A DNA stretch of 23,968 nt from Prevotella sp. UBA2850. Lineage in GTDB: Bacteria > Bacteroidota > Bacteroidia > Bacteroidales > Bacteroidaceae. Below, piece by piece: positions 7,196-13,689 of the stretch. The position numbers and the translations under genes were made by a program. A model generated the notes under the pieces. It was not told where the DNA came from. It ran no database searches and worked only from the letters and a program-made list of their open reading frames with translations. Position 1 is the stretch's first letter. Every line of letters begins with the position of its first letter. Where the stretch lies: contig DEFO01000014.1 of assembly GCA_002350805.1 (NCBI GenBank), forward strand, positions 1 to 23,968, given 5' to 3'.

Positions 7196-7227
7196 CCTCC
7201 GGCTCCCCGAGAGGGGAGAGCCGGAGG
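7196..7227. repeat. GC-rich 10-bp palindrome behind the LRR remnant
   Basis: CCTCCGGCTC (7196-7205) pairs perfectly with GAGCCGGAGG (7218-7227), with an inner CCC/GGG stem. It starts 2 bp after the stop of the LRR remnant. There is no T run on either side, so a Rho-independent terminator is not supported; it could be a mobile palindromic repeat. Confidence 0.6.
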
Positions 7228-7294
7228 CGGTTCAAGGTTCAAAGCCGGTTGGCCAGGAGTTGCTGGGGATAGAAATCTAAGTAAAGTAATTATT

Positions 7295-7739
7295 ATGAGC
7301 AAGATATCTTTCCGTTTTTACAAAGACCACGAGGTCAGAGCCATTTGGGATGAGGCGAATTCCAAGTGGTGGTTCTCGGTACAGGATGTGGTAGGAGCCA
7401 TCAACGATCAGAACGACCATAAGAAGAATCGCAACTATTGGAAGTATCTCAAGACCAGGCTTCGCAAGGATGGAAACGAGTTGGTTAGTGCACTAACCAA
7501 CTGAAGCTTCGTGCAGCTAATGGCAAGCGATACAGTACAGACGTGCTGGATGCCGAGGCATAAGGGTATTGGCAAAATACACTAATAATCAGCGCGCCAC
7601 CAATTTCCTTGACTGGTTTGTATATAGTGACAACACCATCGACGGACAGAGCAAGAAGAAAGCGTATACGCTTATGGAGAGTGGGCTGCTTGATACGTTG
7701 GAGCCTGGGAACAACTCATGGGCCAAAGACCGATTCTGA
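7295..7739 (+). pseudogene. Frameshifted BRO-N / Fic-like gene remnant
   Basis: From the ATG at 7295 the frame reads 69 aa with a BRO-N antirepressor-like core (SFRFYKDHEVRAIWDEANSK, WWFSVQDVVGAIN, YWKYLKTRLRKDG) and stops at 7504. The family's next segment, QLKLRAANGKRYSTDVLDAEA, continues in another frame from 7498 and stops at 7563. A third frame from 7569 reads LAKYTNNQRATNFLDWF and then NTIDGQSKKKAYTLMESGLLD, which I recognise as the lead-in of Bacteroidales Fic-type proteins. It ends at 7739 after the motif has broken off near LEPG, and the Fic HPFxxGNGR core is absent. The likely ancestor was one antirepressor/Fic-type protein, now broken by at least two lesions and a 3' deletion. The Fic assignment is from memory of the family and less certain than BRO-N. 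Confidence 0.6.
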
Positions 7740-7787
7740 TCGGTGTAATAAGGCTTGCGCTGCTGGGGGCTTGGAGCTGTTTTTTCT

Positions 7788-7891
7788 AATTAGGCATTAA
7801 TTAAGTTGCAATTAGGCATTAATTGCAGGGTAATTAGGCATTAATTAGACCTTAATTAATCGACTAATTACAACCTCATCAGGCATCAATT
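7788..7891. repeat. Array of short palindromes with 22-bp period
   Basis: The 15-mer AATTAGGCATTAATT occurs exactly at 7788, 7810 and 7832, thus every 22 bp. A degenerate unit follows at 7854 and a 12/15 match at 7877-7891. Each unit is an inverted repeat AATTA/TAATT around GGCAT. In the second the arms extend to TGCAATTA/TAATTGCA (7807-7827). The 7-bp linkers differ. Iteron-like or operator-like spacing is seen, but no protein partner is evident. Confidence 0.75.
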
Positions 7892-7900
7892 GGAAAAACG

Positions 7901-8002
7901 GGTGGCAGAGGTATGCAATTAGTGCCTACTTTCATCGCACTCGCCTGTGAGGAATGGACGTGTGAAGGTGGCAGAGGTATGCAATTAGTGCCTACTTTCA
8001 TC
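7901..8002. CRISPR. CRISPR-like unit: two 36-bp repeats around a 30-bp spacer
   Basis: The same 36 bp (starting GGTGGCAGAGGTATGC, ending CCTACTTTCATC) occur at 7901-7936 and 7967-8002 without a mismatch, and the match stops abruptly at both ends. The 30 bp between are unrelated to the flanks. The repeat can form a small hairpin (AGGTA/TGCCT). A 36/30 geometry is usual for class 2 CRISPR arrays in Bacteroidetes. Against this: only two repeats, no leader recognised and no cas genes in the window. A simple intergenic duplication is the alternative. Confidence 0.35.
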
Positions 8003-8063
8003 CCTCCAGAAATGGCTGCACAGCCGCCATTTGATACCGGAAAAAGTTTTTTCGAGCATACGC

Positions 8064-8095
8064 TTGGCCAAACAAACATTATTTACTACCTTTGC
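8064..8095 (+). promoter_or_regulatory. Bacteroidetes promoter for the 8122-9514 gene row
   Basis: -33-like TTGG at 8064-8067 and -7 box TACCTTTGC at 8087-8095 are 19 bp apart. The predicted transcription start is near 8098, giving a leader of about 24 nt before the ATG at 8122. Confidence 0.75.
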
Positions 8096-8121
8096 AGCAG
8101 AATTAAAAAACACATATCGAT

Positions 8122-8340
8122 ATGAACGCACTAATAGCACTTGCGGCATTTGTTGCCATTGCACTCGTGGGCTGGGCCATCGCCGAGCTGAAAGGTAAGA
8201 GTTGTGTCTACCAAAACAACGAGGAAGAAGAGGCTGCCCTGGAGCGCACCCAGGAGGCCCAGAAGAAAGCCGACTACGGCGAGATGGACATCCACGACGT
8301 GATGGAGACCATCAGCACAAAGGGTTTCAAGGCCGTCTGA
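8122..8340 (+). CDS. Small single-TM membrane protein, unknown function
   Basis: The product is 72 aa. A hydrophobic N-terminal helix (residues about 2-20, ALIALAAFVAIALVGWAIA) is followed by a charged tail rich in glutamate (NNEEEEAALERTQEAQKKA), likely a short coiled helix, and a basic/hydrophobic end. The helix may serve as a signal anchor. I do not recognise the family. It is the first gene behind a good promoter and ends 3 bp before the fur-type gene, so the two are almost certainly co-transcribed, but nothing in the sequence says it shares that gene's job. Confidence 0.8.
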   Translation: MNALIALAAFVAIALVGWAIAELKGKSCVYQNNEEEEAALERTQEAQKKADYGEMDIHDVMETISTKGFKAV

Positions 8341-8343
8341 GGT

Positions 8344-8769
8344 ATGCTGACCGAAGAGCACTGTGTGGGCCTGCTGGAGCATCATGGCATCAAGCCCACG
8401 GCCAACCGCATCGTGGTGGTGAAGGCTCTGGCATCGGCCATGCGCCCACTGCTGCTGGCTGAGCTGGAGAGTAAGATCGGCACCATCGACAAGTCAGGCA
8501 TCTTTCGCACGCTCACCGTCTTCAAAGAGAACCATTTGGTGCATCTCGTGGAAGACGGCTGTCAGGGTGTGCGCTACGAACTGTGCCACAGCCACCACGA
8601 CGACGAGGACGACGACATGCACGTTCACTTCCACTGCACACAGTGCCACACTACCTTTTGCATCGACAACACCCCCATTCCGACCGTCGAACTGCCCGAG
8701 GGCTACACCATGTCGACCGCCAACTATGTGGTGAAAGGCATCTGTCCTGACTGTAATGCCAAGAGATGA
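8344..8769 (+). CDS. Fur-family metal-responsive transcriptional regulator
   Basis: The product is 141 aa, normal Fur/Zur size. The N-terminal winged helix is seen in HHGIKPTANRIVVVKALA (12-30) and IDKSGIFRTLTVFKENHLV (48-66, recognition helix). The hinge/dimer part carries the metal ligands: a histidine/aspartate-rich run (CHSHHDDEDDD, then MHVHFHC, about 81-98) and two structural zinc pairs, CTQC (98-101) and CPDC (134-137). Such proteins repress iron, zinc or peroxide genes when metal-loaded; which metal is sensed cannot be decided here. The unusually acidic/histidine-rich stretch is worth noting. It sits between a small membrane protein (3 bp gap) and the CbiL gene. Confidence 0.92.
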   Translation: MLTEEHCVGLLEHHGIKPTANRIVVVKALASAMRPLLLAELESKIGTIDKSGIFRTLTVFKENHLVHLVEDGCQGVRYELCHSHHDDEDDDMHVHFHCTQCHTTFCIDNTPIPTVELPEGYTMSTANYVVKGICPDCNAKR

Positions 8770-8785
8770 GAAGCCCCGGCAGACA

Positions 8786-9514
8786 ATGACTCGCCCGACT
8801 ATGAATCCCATCTGCTTTGTCTCGCTAGGTCCGGGCGACCCCGACCTGCTGACACTCAAAGCCTGCCGCGCCTTGCGCCAGGCCGACATCATCATGCTGC
8901 CTGCCACCGGGCGCCCCGACGGTGCACAGACATCGCGGGCCCTCACCATCACAAAGCACATCCTCTCCAGCGACCAGCCCGACGGCGCTGCCCCCGACAT
9001 TCGTCTCTATGCGCTGCCCATGAAGGCCGACCGCACTGCCGCCCGAGCCGTCTATGAGCGCATGAAAGCCGATGCCCGCCGCTGGCAGGCAGAAGGCAAG
9101 CGCGTGGCCATCGGCGTGGAGGGCGACATCAGCATCTACGCCTCGGTGCACTATCTGCTCGACGAGCTGGCCGCAGAGGGCATCGCCACCGAACAGACGG
9201 AGGGCATCCCCTCGTTCATTGCCGGCGCCGCAGCCGCCAGGCTGTCGCTCATCAGCGGGCAGGAGCGCCTGCTGGTGGTGCCGGGCAACCTGCGGGCTGC
9301 CGAGGTGGAGCCGCTGCTCGAGAGCCGCCACGTGCTGGTGGTGATGAAGCTCTCACAGTGCGAGGCAGAGGTGAAAGCATTCATGCGCGCTCACCCCGGC
9401 CGCGAATACCATTATTTCGAGAACATCAGCCTGCCCGAAGCCTGTCATCTGACCGACTGTGAGGCCATTCTGGGCCGTCGATTCCCCTATTTCTCACAAT
9501 TGCTCATCAAATAA
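8786..9514 (+). CDS. cobI: Precorrin-2 C20-methyltransferase (CobI/CbiL)
   Basis: The product is 242 aa from the ATG at 8786. Starts at 8756 (overlapping the fur-type gene) and 8801 are possible; family members begin only a few residues before the first motif. The enzyme adds the C20 methyl group to precorrin-2 in corrin ring synthesis, using S-adenosylmethionine. Evidence: the tetrapyrrole methylase N-terminal motif FVSLGPGDPDLLTLKA, then DIIMLPATG, the mid motif EGDISIYASVHYL, GIPSFIAGAAA, and the C-terminal HYFENISLPEACHL and FPYFSQLLIK typical of CobI/CbiL. No other cobalamin gene is in the window. Co-transcription with a Fur-family regulator may link expression to metal status, by inference. 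Confidence 0.88.
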   Translation: MTRPTMNPICFVSLGPGDPDLLTLKACRALRQADIIMLPATGRPDGAQTSRALTITKHILSSDQPDGAAPDIRLYALPMKADRTAARAVYERMKADARRWQAEGKRVAIGVEGDISIYASVHYLLDELAAEGIATEQTEGIPSFIAGAAAARLSLISGQERLLVVPGNLRAAEVEPLLESRHVLVVMKLSQCEAEVKAFMRAHPGREYHYFENISLPEACHLTDCEAILGRRFPYFSQLLIK

Positions 9515-9535
9515 CAAAATTTATGAGTCATTTAT

Positions 9536-9567
9536 TTTGTCAGGCCACTGATTTTCATTAATTTTGC
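9536..9567 (+). promoter_or_regulatory. Promoter of the CoA-transferase gene
   Basis: -33 box TTTG at 9536-9539 and -7 box TAATTTTGC at 9559-9567 have a 19-bp spacer, a near-perfect Bacteroidetes promoter. The predicted leader is about 29 nt, A/T-rich, with no strong Shine-Dalgarno, as is usual in this phylum. Confidence 0.8.
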
Positions 9568-9598
9568 ACGCAAATTTTTAAACCTAAATAGAATACAA

Positions 9599-11104
9599 AT
9601 GGCTTATACACGTATGACCGCTGCTGAAGCAGCAGCGCTGATCAAGCACAACGAGAACATTGCCATGAGCGGCTTTACTCCCGCTGGTGTGGCAAAAGCT
9701 GTAACGAAAGAGCTGGCCAAGATTGCCGTTGCCGAGCATGAGGCAGGCCGCGAGTTCAAAGTAGGTATCTTCACAGGAGCCTCTACAGGTCAGTCTACCG
9801 ACGGTGACCTGGCTAACGCCCAGGCCCTGAAATACCGCGCACCCTACACCACCAACCCCGACTTCCGCAAGCACGTCAACCTGGGTGAGATTCCCTACAA
9901 CGACCTGCATCTGAGCCACATGGCACAGGAGCTGCGCTACGGTTTCTATGGCGACATCGACTGGGCTATTCTCGAGGTGTGCGACATTGAGGAGACTCCC
10001 ACTGAGTATCGCGCCTACCTGACAGCTGCCGGCGGTATCTCGCCCACTGCAGCCCGCCTGGCCAAGCACGTGATTCTGGAGCTCAACTCGTTCCACAATC
10101 CCAATGCCAAGTTCATCCACGACGTGTATGAGCCGCTCGATCCTCCTTACCGCAAGCCCATCCCCATTGTCAACGTGAGCGACCGCATCGGTGTTCCATA
10201 CATCACTGTACCCAAAGAGAAGCTCGTAGGCGTCGTAGAGTGCAACATTCCCGACGAGGCCCGCGCTTTCAAGGACAACGACCCCGTGACCGACAAGATT
10301 GGTTACCTGACAGCTGAGTTCCTCGTTGAGGAGATGCACAAAGGCCGCATTCCCAAGGAGTTCCTGCCGCTGCAGAGTGGTGTAGGCTCGACCGCCAACG
10401 CTATTCTCGGTGCTCTGGGTCAGGACAAGCACGTGCCCGACTTCAATATCTACACCGAGGTGATTCAGAACTCGGTGATCGACATGATGCTCAACGGCCG
10501 CGTGAAAGACGCCAGCGCCTGCTCGCTGACCGTCAGCAACGAGTGCCTGATGCAGGTTTACGACAATATGGACTACTTCAAGCACCACCTCACACTGCGC
10601 CAGAGTGAGATTTCCAACAGTCCTGAGGTCATCCGCCGACTCGGCGTCATCGCCATCAACACCGCCATCGAGTGCGACATCTACGGTAATGCCAACTCTA
10701 CACACATCAGCGGCGTGAAGATGATGAACGGTATCGGCGGCTCGGGCGACTTCGAGCGCAACGCCTACCTCTCGATCTTCACTTGTCCTTCTACTGCCAA
10801 GGGCGGCCTCATCAGCTCTATCGTACCGTTTGTCAGCCACCAGGATCACTCAGAGCACGATGTCAACATCATCGTCACCGAGCAGGGTGTTGCCGACCTG
10901 CGCGGAAAGAGCCCCGCACAGCGTGCCCAGCACATCATCGAGCAGTGCGTACACCCCGACTACAAGCAGCTCATGTGGGACTACCTGAAGATTGCCAAGG
11001 GCGGCCACACACGTCACAACCTGCCCGCTGCATTCGCCCTGCACGACACACTGGCCCGCAAGGGTGACATGCGCCTGACCGACTTCGCCGAGTATGTGAA
11101 GTAA
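9599..11104 (+). CDS. Succinyl-CoA:acetate / acetyl-CoA hydrolase-family CoA-transferase
   Basis: The product is 501 aa, full length for the Cat1/AarC/ScpC class. It moves CoA between succinyl-CoA (or propionyl-CoA) and acetate, linking the succinate/propionate branch to acetate in fermenting Bacteroidales. Evidence: N-terminal domain with SGFTPAGVAKAV (24-35) and GEIPYNDLHLSH (96-107); C-terminal domain with GVGSTANA (261-268); catalytic glutamate E287 in NIYTEVIQNSVIDM; GIGGSGDF (377-384); and the closing HDVNIIVTEQGVADLRG. It is a single-gene unit with its own promoter and a strong terminator at 11131-11168. The frd/sdh genes at the right end belong to the same metabolic route. Distinguishing hydrolase from transferase by sequence alone is risky; the motif set favours transferase. 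Confidence 0.92.
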   Translation: MAYTRMTAAEAAALIKHNENIAMSGFTPAGVAKAVTKELAKIAVAEHEAGREFKVGIFTGASTGQSTDGDLANAQALKYRAPYTTNPDFRKHVNLGEIPYNDLHLSHMAQELRYGFYGDIDWAILEVCDIEETPTEYRAYLTAAGGISPTAARLAKHVILELNSFHNPNAKFIHDVYEPLDPPYRKPIPIVNVSDRIGVPYITVPKEKLVGVVECNIPDEARAFKDNDPVTDKIGYLTAEFLVEEMHKGRIPKEFLPLQSGVGSTANAILGALGQDKHVPDFNIYTEVIQNSVIDMMLNGRVKDASACSLTVSNECLMQVYDNMDYFKHHLTLRQSEISNSPEVIRRLGVIAINTAIECDIYGNANSTHISGVKMMNGIGGSGDFERNAYLSIFTCPSTAKGGLISSIVPFVSHQDHSEHDVNIIVTEQGVADLRGKSPAQRAQHIIEQCVHPDYKQLMWDYLKIAKGGHTRHNLPAAFALHDTLARKGDMRLTDFAEYVK

Positions 11105-11130
11105 ACGGAAAGAAACAAAACACTATAAAA

Positions 11131-11168
11131 ATGGGTTACGGAGATTTCCTCTGTAACCCATTTCTTTT
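11131..11168. terminator. Strong terminator between convergent genes
   Basis: ATGGGTTACGGAG (11131-11143) pairs with CTCTGTAACCCAT over 13 bp with one G.U pair and a short loop. TTTCTTTT follows on plus and an A run precedes it, so it may work for both strands. It lies between the CoA-transferase gene and the leftward TrmH gene. Confidence 0.85.
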
Positions 11169-11262
11169 GGTATCACCCTCTCTCTCTTAAAACAACTATT
11201 TCTTTTGGAGCCCATGCTCGCATTTTTGGTGCCCCACGCTCATTATAATAAAAGCTATTCTC

Positions 11263-11814
11263 TCATTTTAACAACAGCTGGCGGGCAAACTCCCATATCA
11301 CGATGCCGGCCGTCACACTCACGTTCATGGAGTGTTTCGTGCCAAACTGCGGAATCTCCAGACAGCCGTTGCTGGCGTCGACCACCTCCTGGTGGACGCC
11401 CTTCACCTCGTTGCCCAGCACCACGGCATAGCCTTTCTTCGGGCGAGCCTCAGCACCGTCGCTCAACCGCAGTTGCTGCAGCTTGGTCGACCCCTCCACC
11501 TGCTCAACGCTATAGACCAGCCAGCCGTTGCGTCTGAGCTCGCCGACGGCCTCGAGTGCCGTGGGGAAATAGCGCCAGCTGACGCTGTCCTCGCCGCCCA
11601 GTGCCGTCTTGTGTATCTCGGGGTGCGGCGGCGTGGCCGTGATGCCGCACAGATAGACGGCCTCCACACGGAAGGCATCGCAGGTGCGGAACACACTGCC
11701 CACATTATACAGCGAGCGCACATCGTCGAGCACGACGATGAGCGGCAGCTTCGGAGCCTCCTTGAACTCCTCCACCGACAGGCGGTTCATCTCGATGGTC
11801 TTCAGCTTGCGCAT
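11263..11814 (-). CDS. TrmH/SpoU-family RNA 2'-O-methyltransferase
   Basis: The product is 183 aa, a minimal SPOUT methyltransferase without the N-terminal substrate-binding domain. Motif 1 is LDDVRSLYNVGSVFRTCDAF (29-48; N37, R43), motif 2 is YAVVLGNEVKGV (about 128-140), and motif 3 is IPQFGTKHSMNVSVTAGI (about 154-171), which form the knotted SAM site. Members methylate ribose in tRNA (for example G18) or rRNA; the short form in Bacteroidetes has no firmly assigned target that I can cite. It follows sufE by 27 bp on the same strand. Confidence 0.9.
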   Translation of the reverse strand: MRKLKTIEMNRLSVEEFKEAPKLPLIVVLDDVRSLYNVGSVFRTCDAFRVEAVYLCGITATPPHPEIHKTALGGEDSVSWRYFPTALEAVGELRRNGWLVYSVEQVEGSTKLQQLRLSDGAEARPKKGYAVVLGNEVKGVHQEVVDASNGCLEIPQFGTKHSMNVSVTAGIVIWEFARQLLLK

Positions 11815-11841
11815 GACTACGGGTTTCGGTTGGCGGTAGGG

Positions 11842-12270
11842 TCAGTGGGCATCTTTCACCTGGAAGGCCAGCGCATACATGCGTATCTGCTTGACCATGG
11901 CCAGCAGTCCGTTGCTGCGGGTGGGCGAGAGATGGTCTTTCAGTCCGATGCGCTCGATGAAATAGAGGTCGGCATCGATGATTTCCTGCGGGGTGTGGCC
12001 GCTCAGCACGCGGATGAGCAGGGCGATGATGCCCTTCACGATGAGCGCGTCGCTCTCGGCCTGGAACACAATGTGACCGTCCTCATAGTCGGCCTGCAGC
12101 CACACACGGCTCTGGCAGCCGTCGATCAGGTTGCTCTCAGTCTTGTATTTCTCGTCGAGGGGAGCCAGCTCGTTGCCCAGGTCGATGAGCAACTGATACT
12201 TGTCCATCCAGTCGTCGAAATCGGAAAACTCCTCTATTACCTCGTCTTGCAGTTCGTTGATACTCTTCAT
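11842..12270 (-). CDS. sufE: SufE-family cysteine desulfurase partner protein
   Basis: The product is 142 aa, normal SufE length. SufE accepts persulfide sulfur from the cysteine desulfurase SufS and passes it on for Fe-S cluster assembly. The acceptor cysteine C52 is seen in NLIDGCQSRVWL. Further family segments are FSDFDDWMDKYQLLIDLG (about 15-32), ALIVKGIIALLIRVLSG (about 75-91) and GLKDHLSPTRSNGLLAM (about 108-124). It lies between the U32 gene (60 bp upstream) and the TrmH gene (27 bp downstream) on the same strand. I see no -7 box in the 60-bp gap, so the three are likely one transcript. No other suf genes are present. Confidence 0.92.
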   Translation of the reverse strand: MKSINELQDEVIEEFSDFDDWMDKYQLLIDLGNELAPLDEKYKTESNLIDGCQSRVWLQADYEDGHIVFQAESDALIVKGIIALLIRVLSGHTPQEIIDADLYFIERIGLKDHLSPTRSNGLLAMVKQIRMYALAFQVKDAH

Positions 12271-12330
12271 ATTCTATAGTAACTCTTGATATCTCTACTA
12301 TTCTACTCGTTGTTCTCTCACGGCCGGCGG

Positions 12331-13581
12331 TCATGCCTCGCTCTTGACCAGCTTAAACAGCTTGTCGTTGGGCCTCACCTTCCCGGGCACGGGAATCGAC
12401 ACGCGCTGCCGTTGCAGGGCGGTCTCCACCGGTTTCAGCTCATAGCGTATCTCGTCGGGCGTCAGCCACATGGCACCCGTGGTGGGACCCGTGATGAGCA
12501 TCTTGTCGCCCACGCTGAACTCGCAGGCCTCGACAGCCACCTCGGCCACGCCCAGCCGCGAGAAATACTTGATGACCTTGCCCACCAGCTGTTTCTTCTC
12601 GGTAGCGTTCGAACCATAGTTCTTGTTCCACTCGCCCAGCCGTTGTCCCAGATAGTAGCCATCCCAGAAACCACGGTTGAAGACAGTGGCGAGCCGCTGG
12701 TCCCAGAGGTCTTTCTTCTCGTCGGTGAAGGTGCCGTCGAGCACGCTCTGCATGGCCTCCTTGTAGCAGTTGACCACGGTATAGACATACTCGGGTCCGC
12801 GGGCACGGCCCTCAATCTTGAACACCCGTACGCCGGCCTCCATCAGGCGGTCGATGAAGCGCACGGTCTTCAGGTCTTTCGGACTCATCAGGTATTTATT
12901 GTCAACCTCTATCTCGTTGCCCGTCTCGGCATCGGTCAGGATGTACGACCGGCGGCAAATCTGAATGCACTCGCCGCGGTTGGCCGACCGGTTGGCATCG
13001 TGCAGGCTCATGTAGCACTTGCCGCTGACGGCCATGCAGAGGGCGCCATGGCAGAACATCTCGATGCGGATGCGCTCGCCCCGCGGGCCGCGGATATCCT
13101 GCTCGTTGATCTGACGGTAGATCTCGGCCACCTGCTCCAGGCGCAGCTCGCGCGCCAGCACCACCACGTCGGCAAACTGGGCGTAGAACTTCAGCGCCTC
13201 AATGTTGGAGATGTTGAGCTGGGTAGACAGATGCACCTCCAGCCCGATGCGGTTGCAATAGGTCATCACCGCCACGTCGCAGGCGATGACAGCGCTGATG
13301 TCGGCCTCCTTGGCGGCATCGCAAATCTCGCGCATGGCAGCCAGGTCCTCACCATAGATGATGGTATTCACCGTGAGATACGACTTGATGCCGTGCTCCT
13401 TGCACGTCAGCGCAATGACCTTCAGGTCGTCGATGGTGAAGTGATTGGCCGAGTGCGACCGCATGTTCAGCTGTCCGATGCCGAAATACACCGAGCCGGC
13501 ACCGGCCTGAATGGCTGCTGCCAGCGAGTCGCGCGACCCCACGGGGGCCATGATCTCAAAATCGCTGATATTCTGTTTCAT
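12331..13581 (-). CDS. Peptidase U32 family protein (YegQ/TrhP-like)
   Basis: The product is 416 aa. The N-terminal TIM-barrel begins FEIMAPVGSRDSLAAAIQAG (8-27) and holds the U32 signature EMFCHGALCMAVSGKCYMS (174-192), with C177, C182, C189 and further cysteines C205 and C209. A C-terminal beta-barrel follows. Bacterial U32 proteins once called collagenases are now known in E. coli as RNA hydroxylation factors (RlhA for 23S rRNA, TrhP for tRNA), using prephenate-dependent chemistry and probably an Fe-S cluster. The length and C-terminal part fit the TrhP/YegQ branch, by inference. Notably sufE, an Fe-S assembly gene, and an RNA methyltransferase follow on the same strand. The ATG lies only 3 nt behind a -7 box; M11 (EIMAPVG) would be an alternative start. 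Confidence 0.88.
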   Translation of the reverse strand: MKQNISDFEIMAPVGSRDSLAAAIQAGAGSVYFGIGQLNMRSHSANHFTIDDLKVIALTCKEHGIKSYLTVNTIIYGEDLAAMREICDAAKEADISAVIACDVAVMTYCNRIGLEVHLSTQLNISNIEALKFYAQFADVVVLARELRLEQVAEIYRQINEQDIRGPRGERIRIEMFCHGALCMAVSGKCYMSLHDANRSANRGECIQICRRSYILTDAETGNEIEVDNKYLMSPKDLKTVRFIDRLMEAGVRVFKIEGRARGPEYVYTVVNCYKEAMQSVLDGTFTDEKKDLWDQRLATVFNRGFWDGYYLGQRLGEWNKNYGSNATEKKQLVGKVIKYFSRLGVAEVAVEACEFSVGDKMLITGPTTGAMWLTPDEIRYELKPVETALQRQRVSIPVPGKVRPNDKLFKLVKSEA

Positions 13582-13584
13582 GCT

Positions 13585-13593
13585 GCAAAATTA
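13585..13593 (-). promoter_or_regulatory. -7 box of the U32 gene, 3 nt before the ATG
   Basis: TAATTTTGC on the minus strand is followed by AGC and the ATG at 13581. If initiation occurs at the usual distance the mRNA has almost no leader. Confidence 0.65.
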
Positions 13594-13614
13594 CAAATAA
13601 ATCTGCAATTATCA

Positions 13615-13646
13615 GTTGCCAGTTATCAATTAATTCGTATCTTTGC
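13615..13646 (+). promoter_or_regulatory. Promoter of the C1-peptidase lipoprotein gene
   Basis: GTTG at 13615-13618 and -7 box TATCTTTGC at 13638-13646 have a 19-bp spacer. The first ATG of the gene is only 4 nt downstream (13651), the duplicated second one at 13672. Confidence 0.7.
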
Positions 13647-13647
13647 A

Positions 13648-13689
13648 CCCATGATGTGTAGAATAGCACCCATGATGAGTAGAATAGCA
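13648..13689. repeat. 21-bp tandem duplication covering the start codon
   Basis: ACCCATGATGTGTAGAATAGC (13648-13668) is followed directly by the same 21 bp with one change (T to A at the eleventh base, 13669-13689). Because 21 is a multiple of 3 the frame is kept, and two alternative ATG pairs result. Confidence 0.85.

Noticed and set aside
7879..8079. Short frames with repeated KVGTNCIPLPP or MQLVPTFI
   Set aside because: The protein repeat is only the translation of the 36-bp DNA repeats, in frames on both strands, without promoter placement or a known family.
9584..10849. 421-codon minus-strand frame opposite the CoA-transferase
   Set aside because: It lies entirely antisense to a clear full-length enzyme and shows the His/Val/Leu-rich composition typical of antisense frames in GC-rich genes.
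12286..13671. Long plus-strand open frame in front of the C1-peptidase gene
   Set aside because: It runs exactly antisense to the U32 gene, has no recognisable motifs, and the peptidase has its own promoter and lipoprotein signal at 13638-13730. The frame is open by codon bias of the opposite strand.
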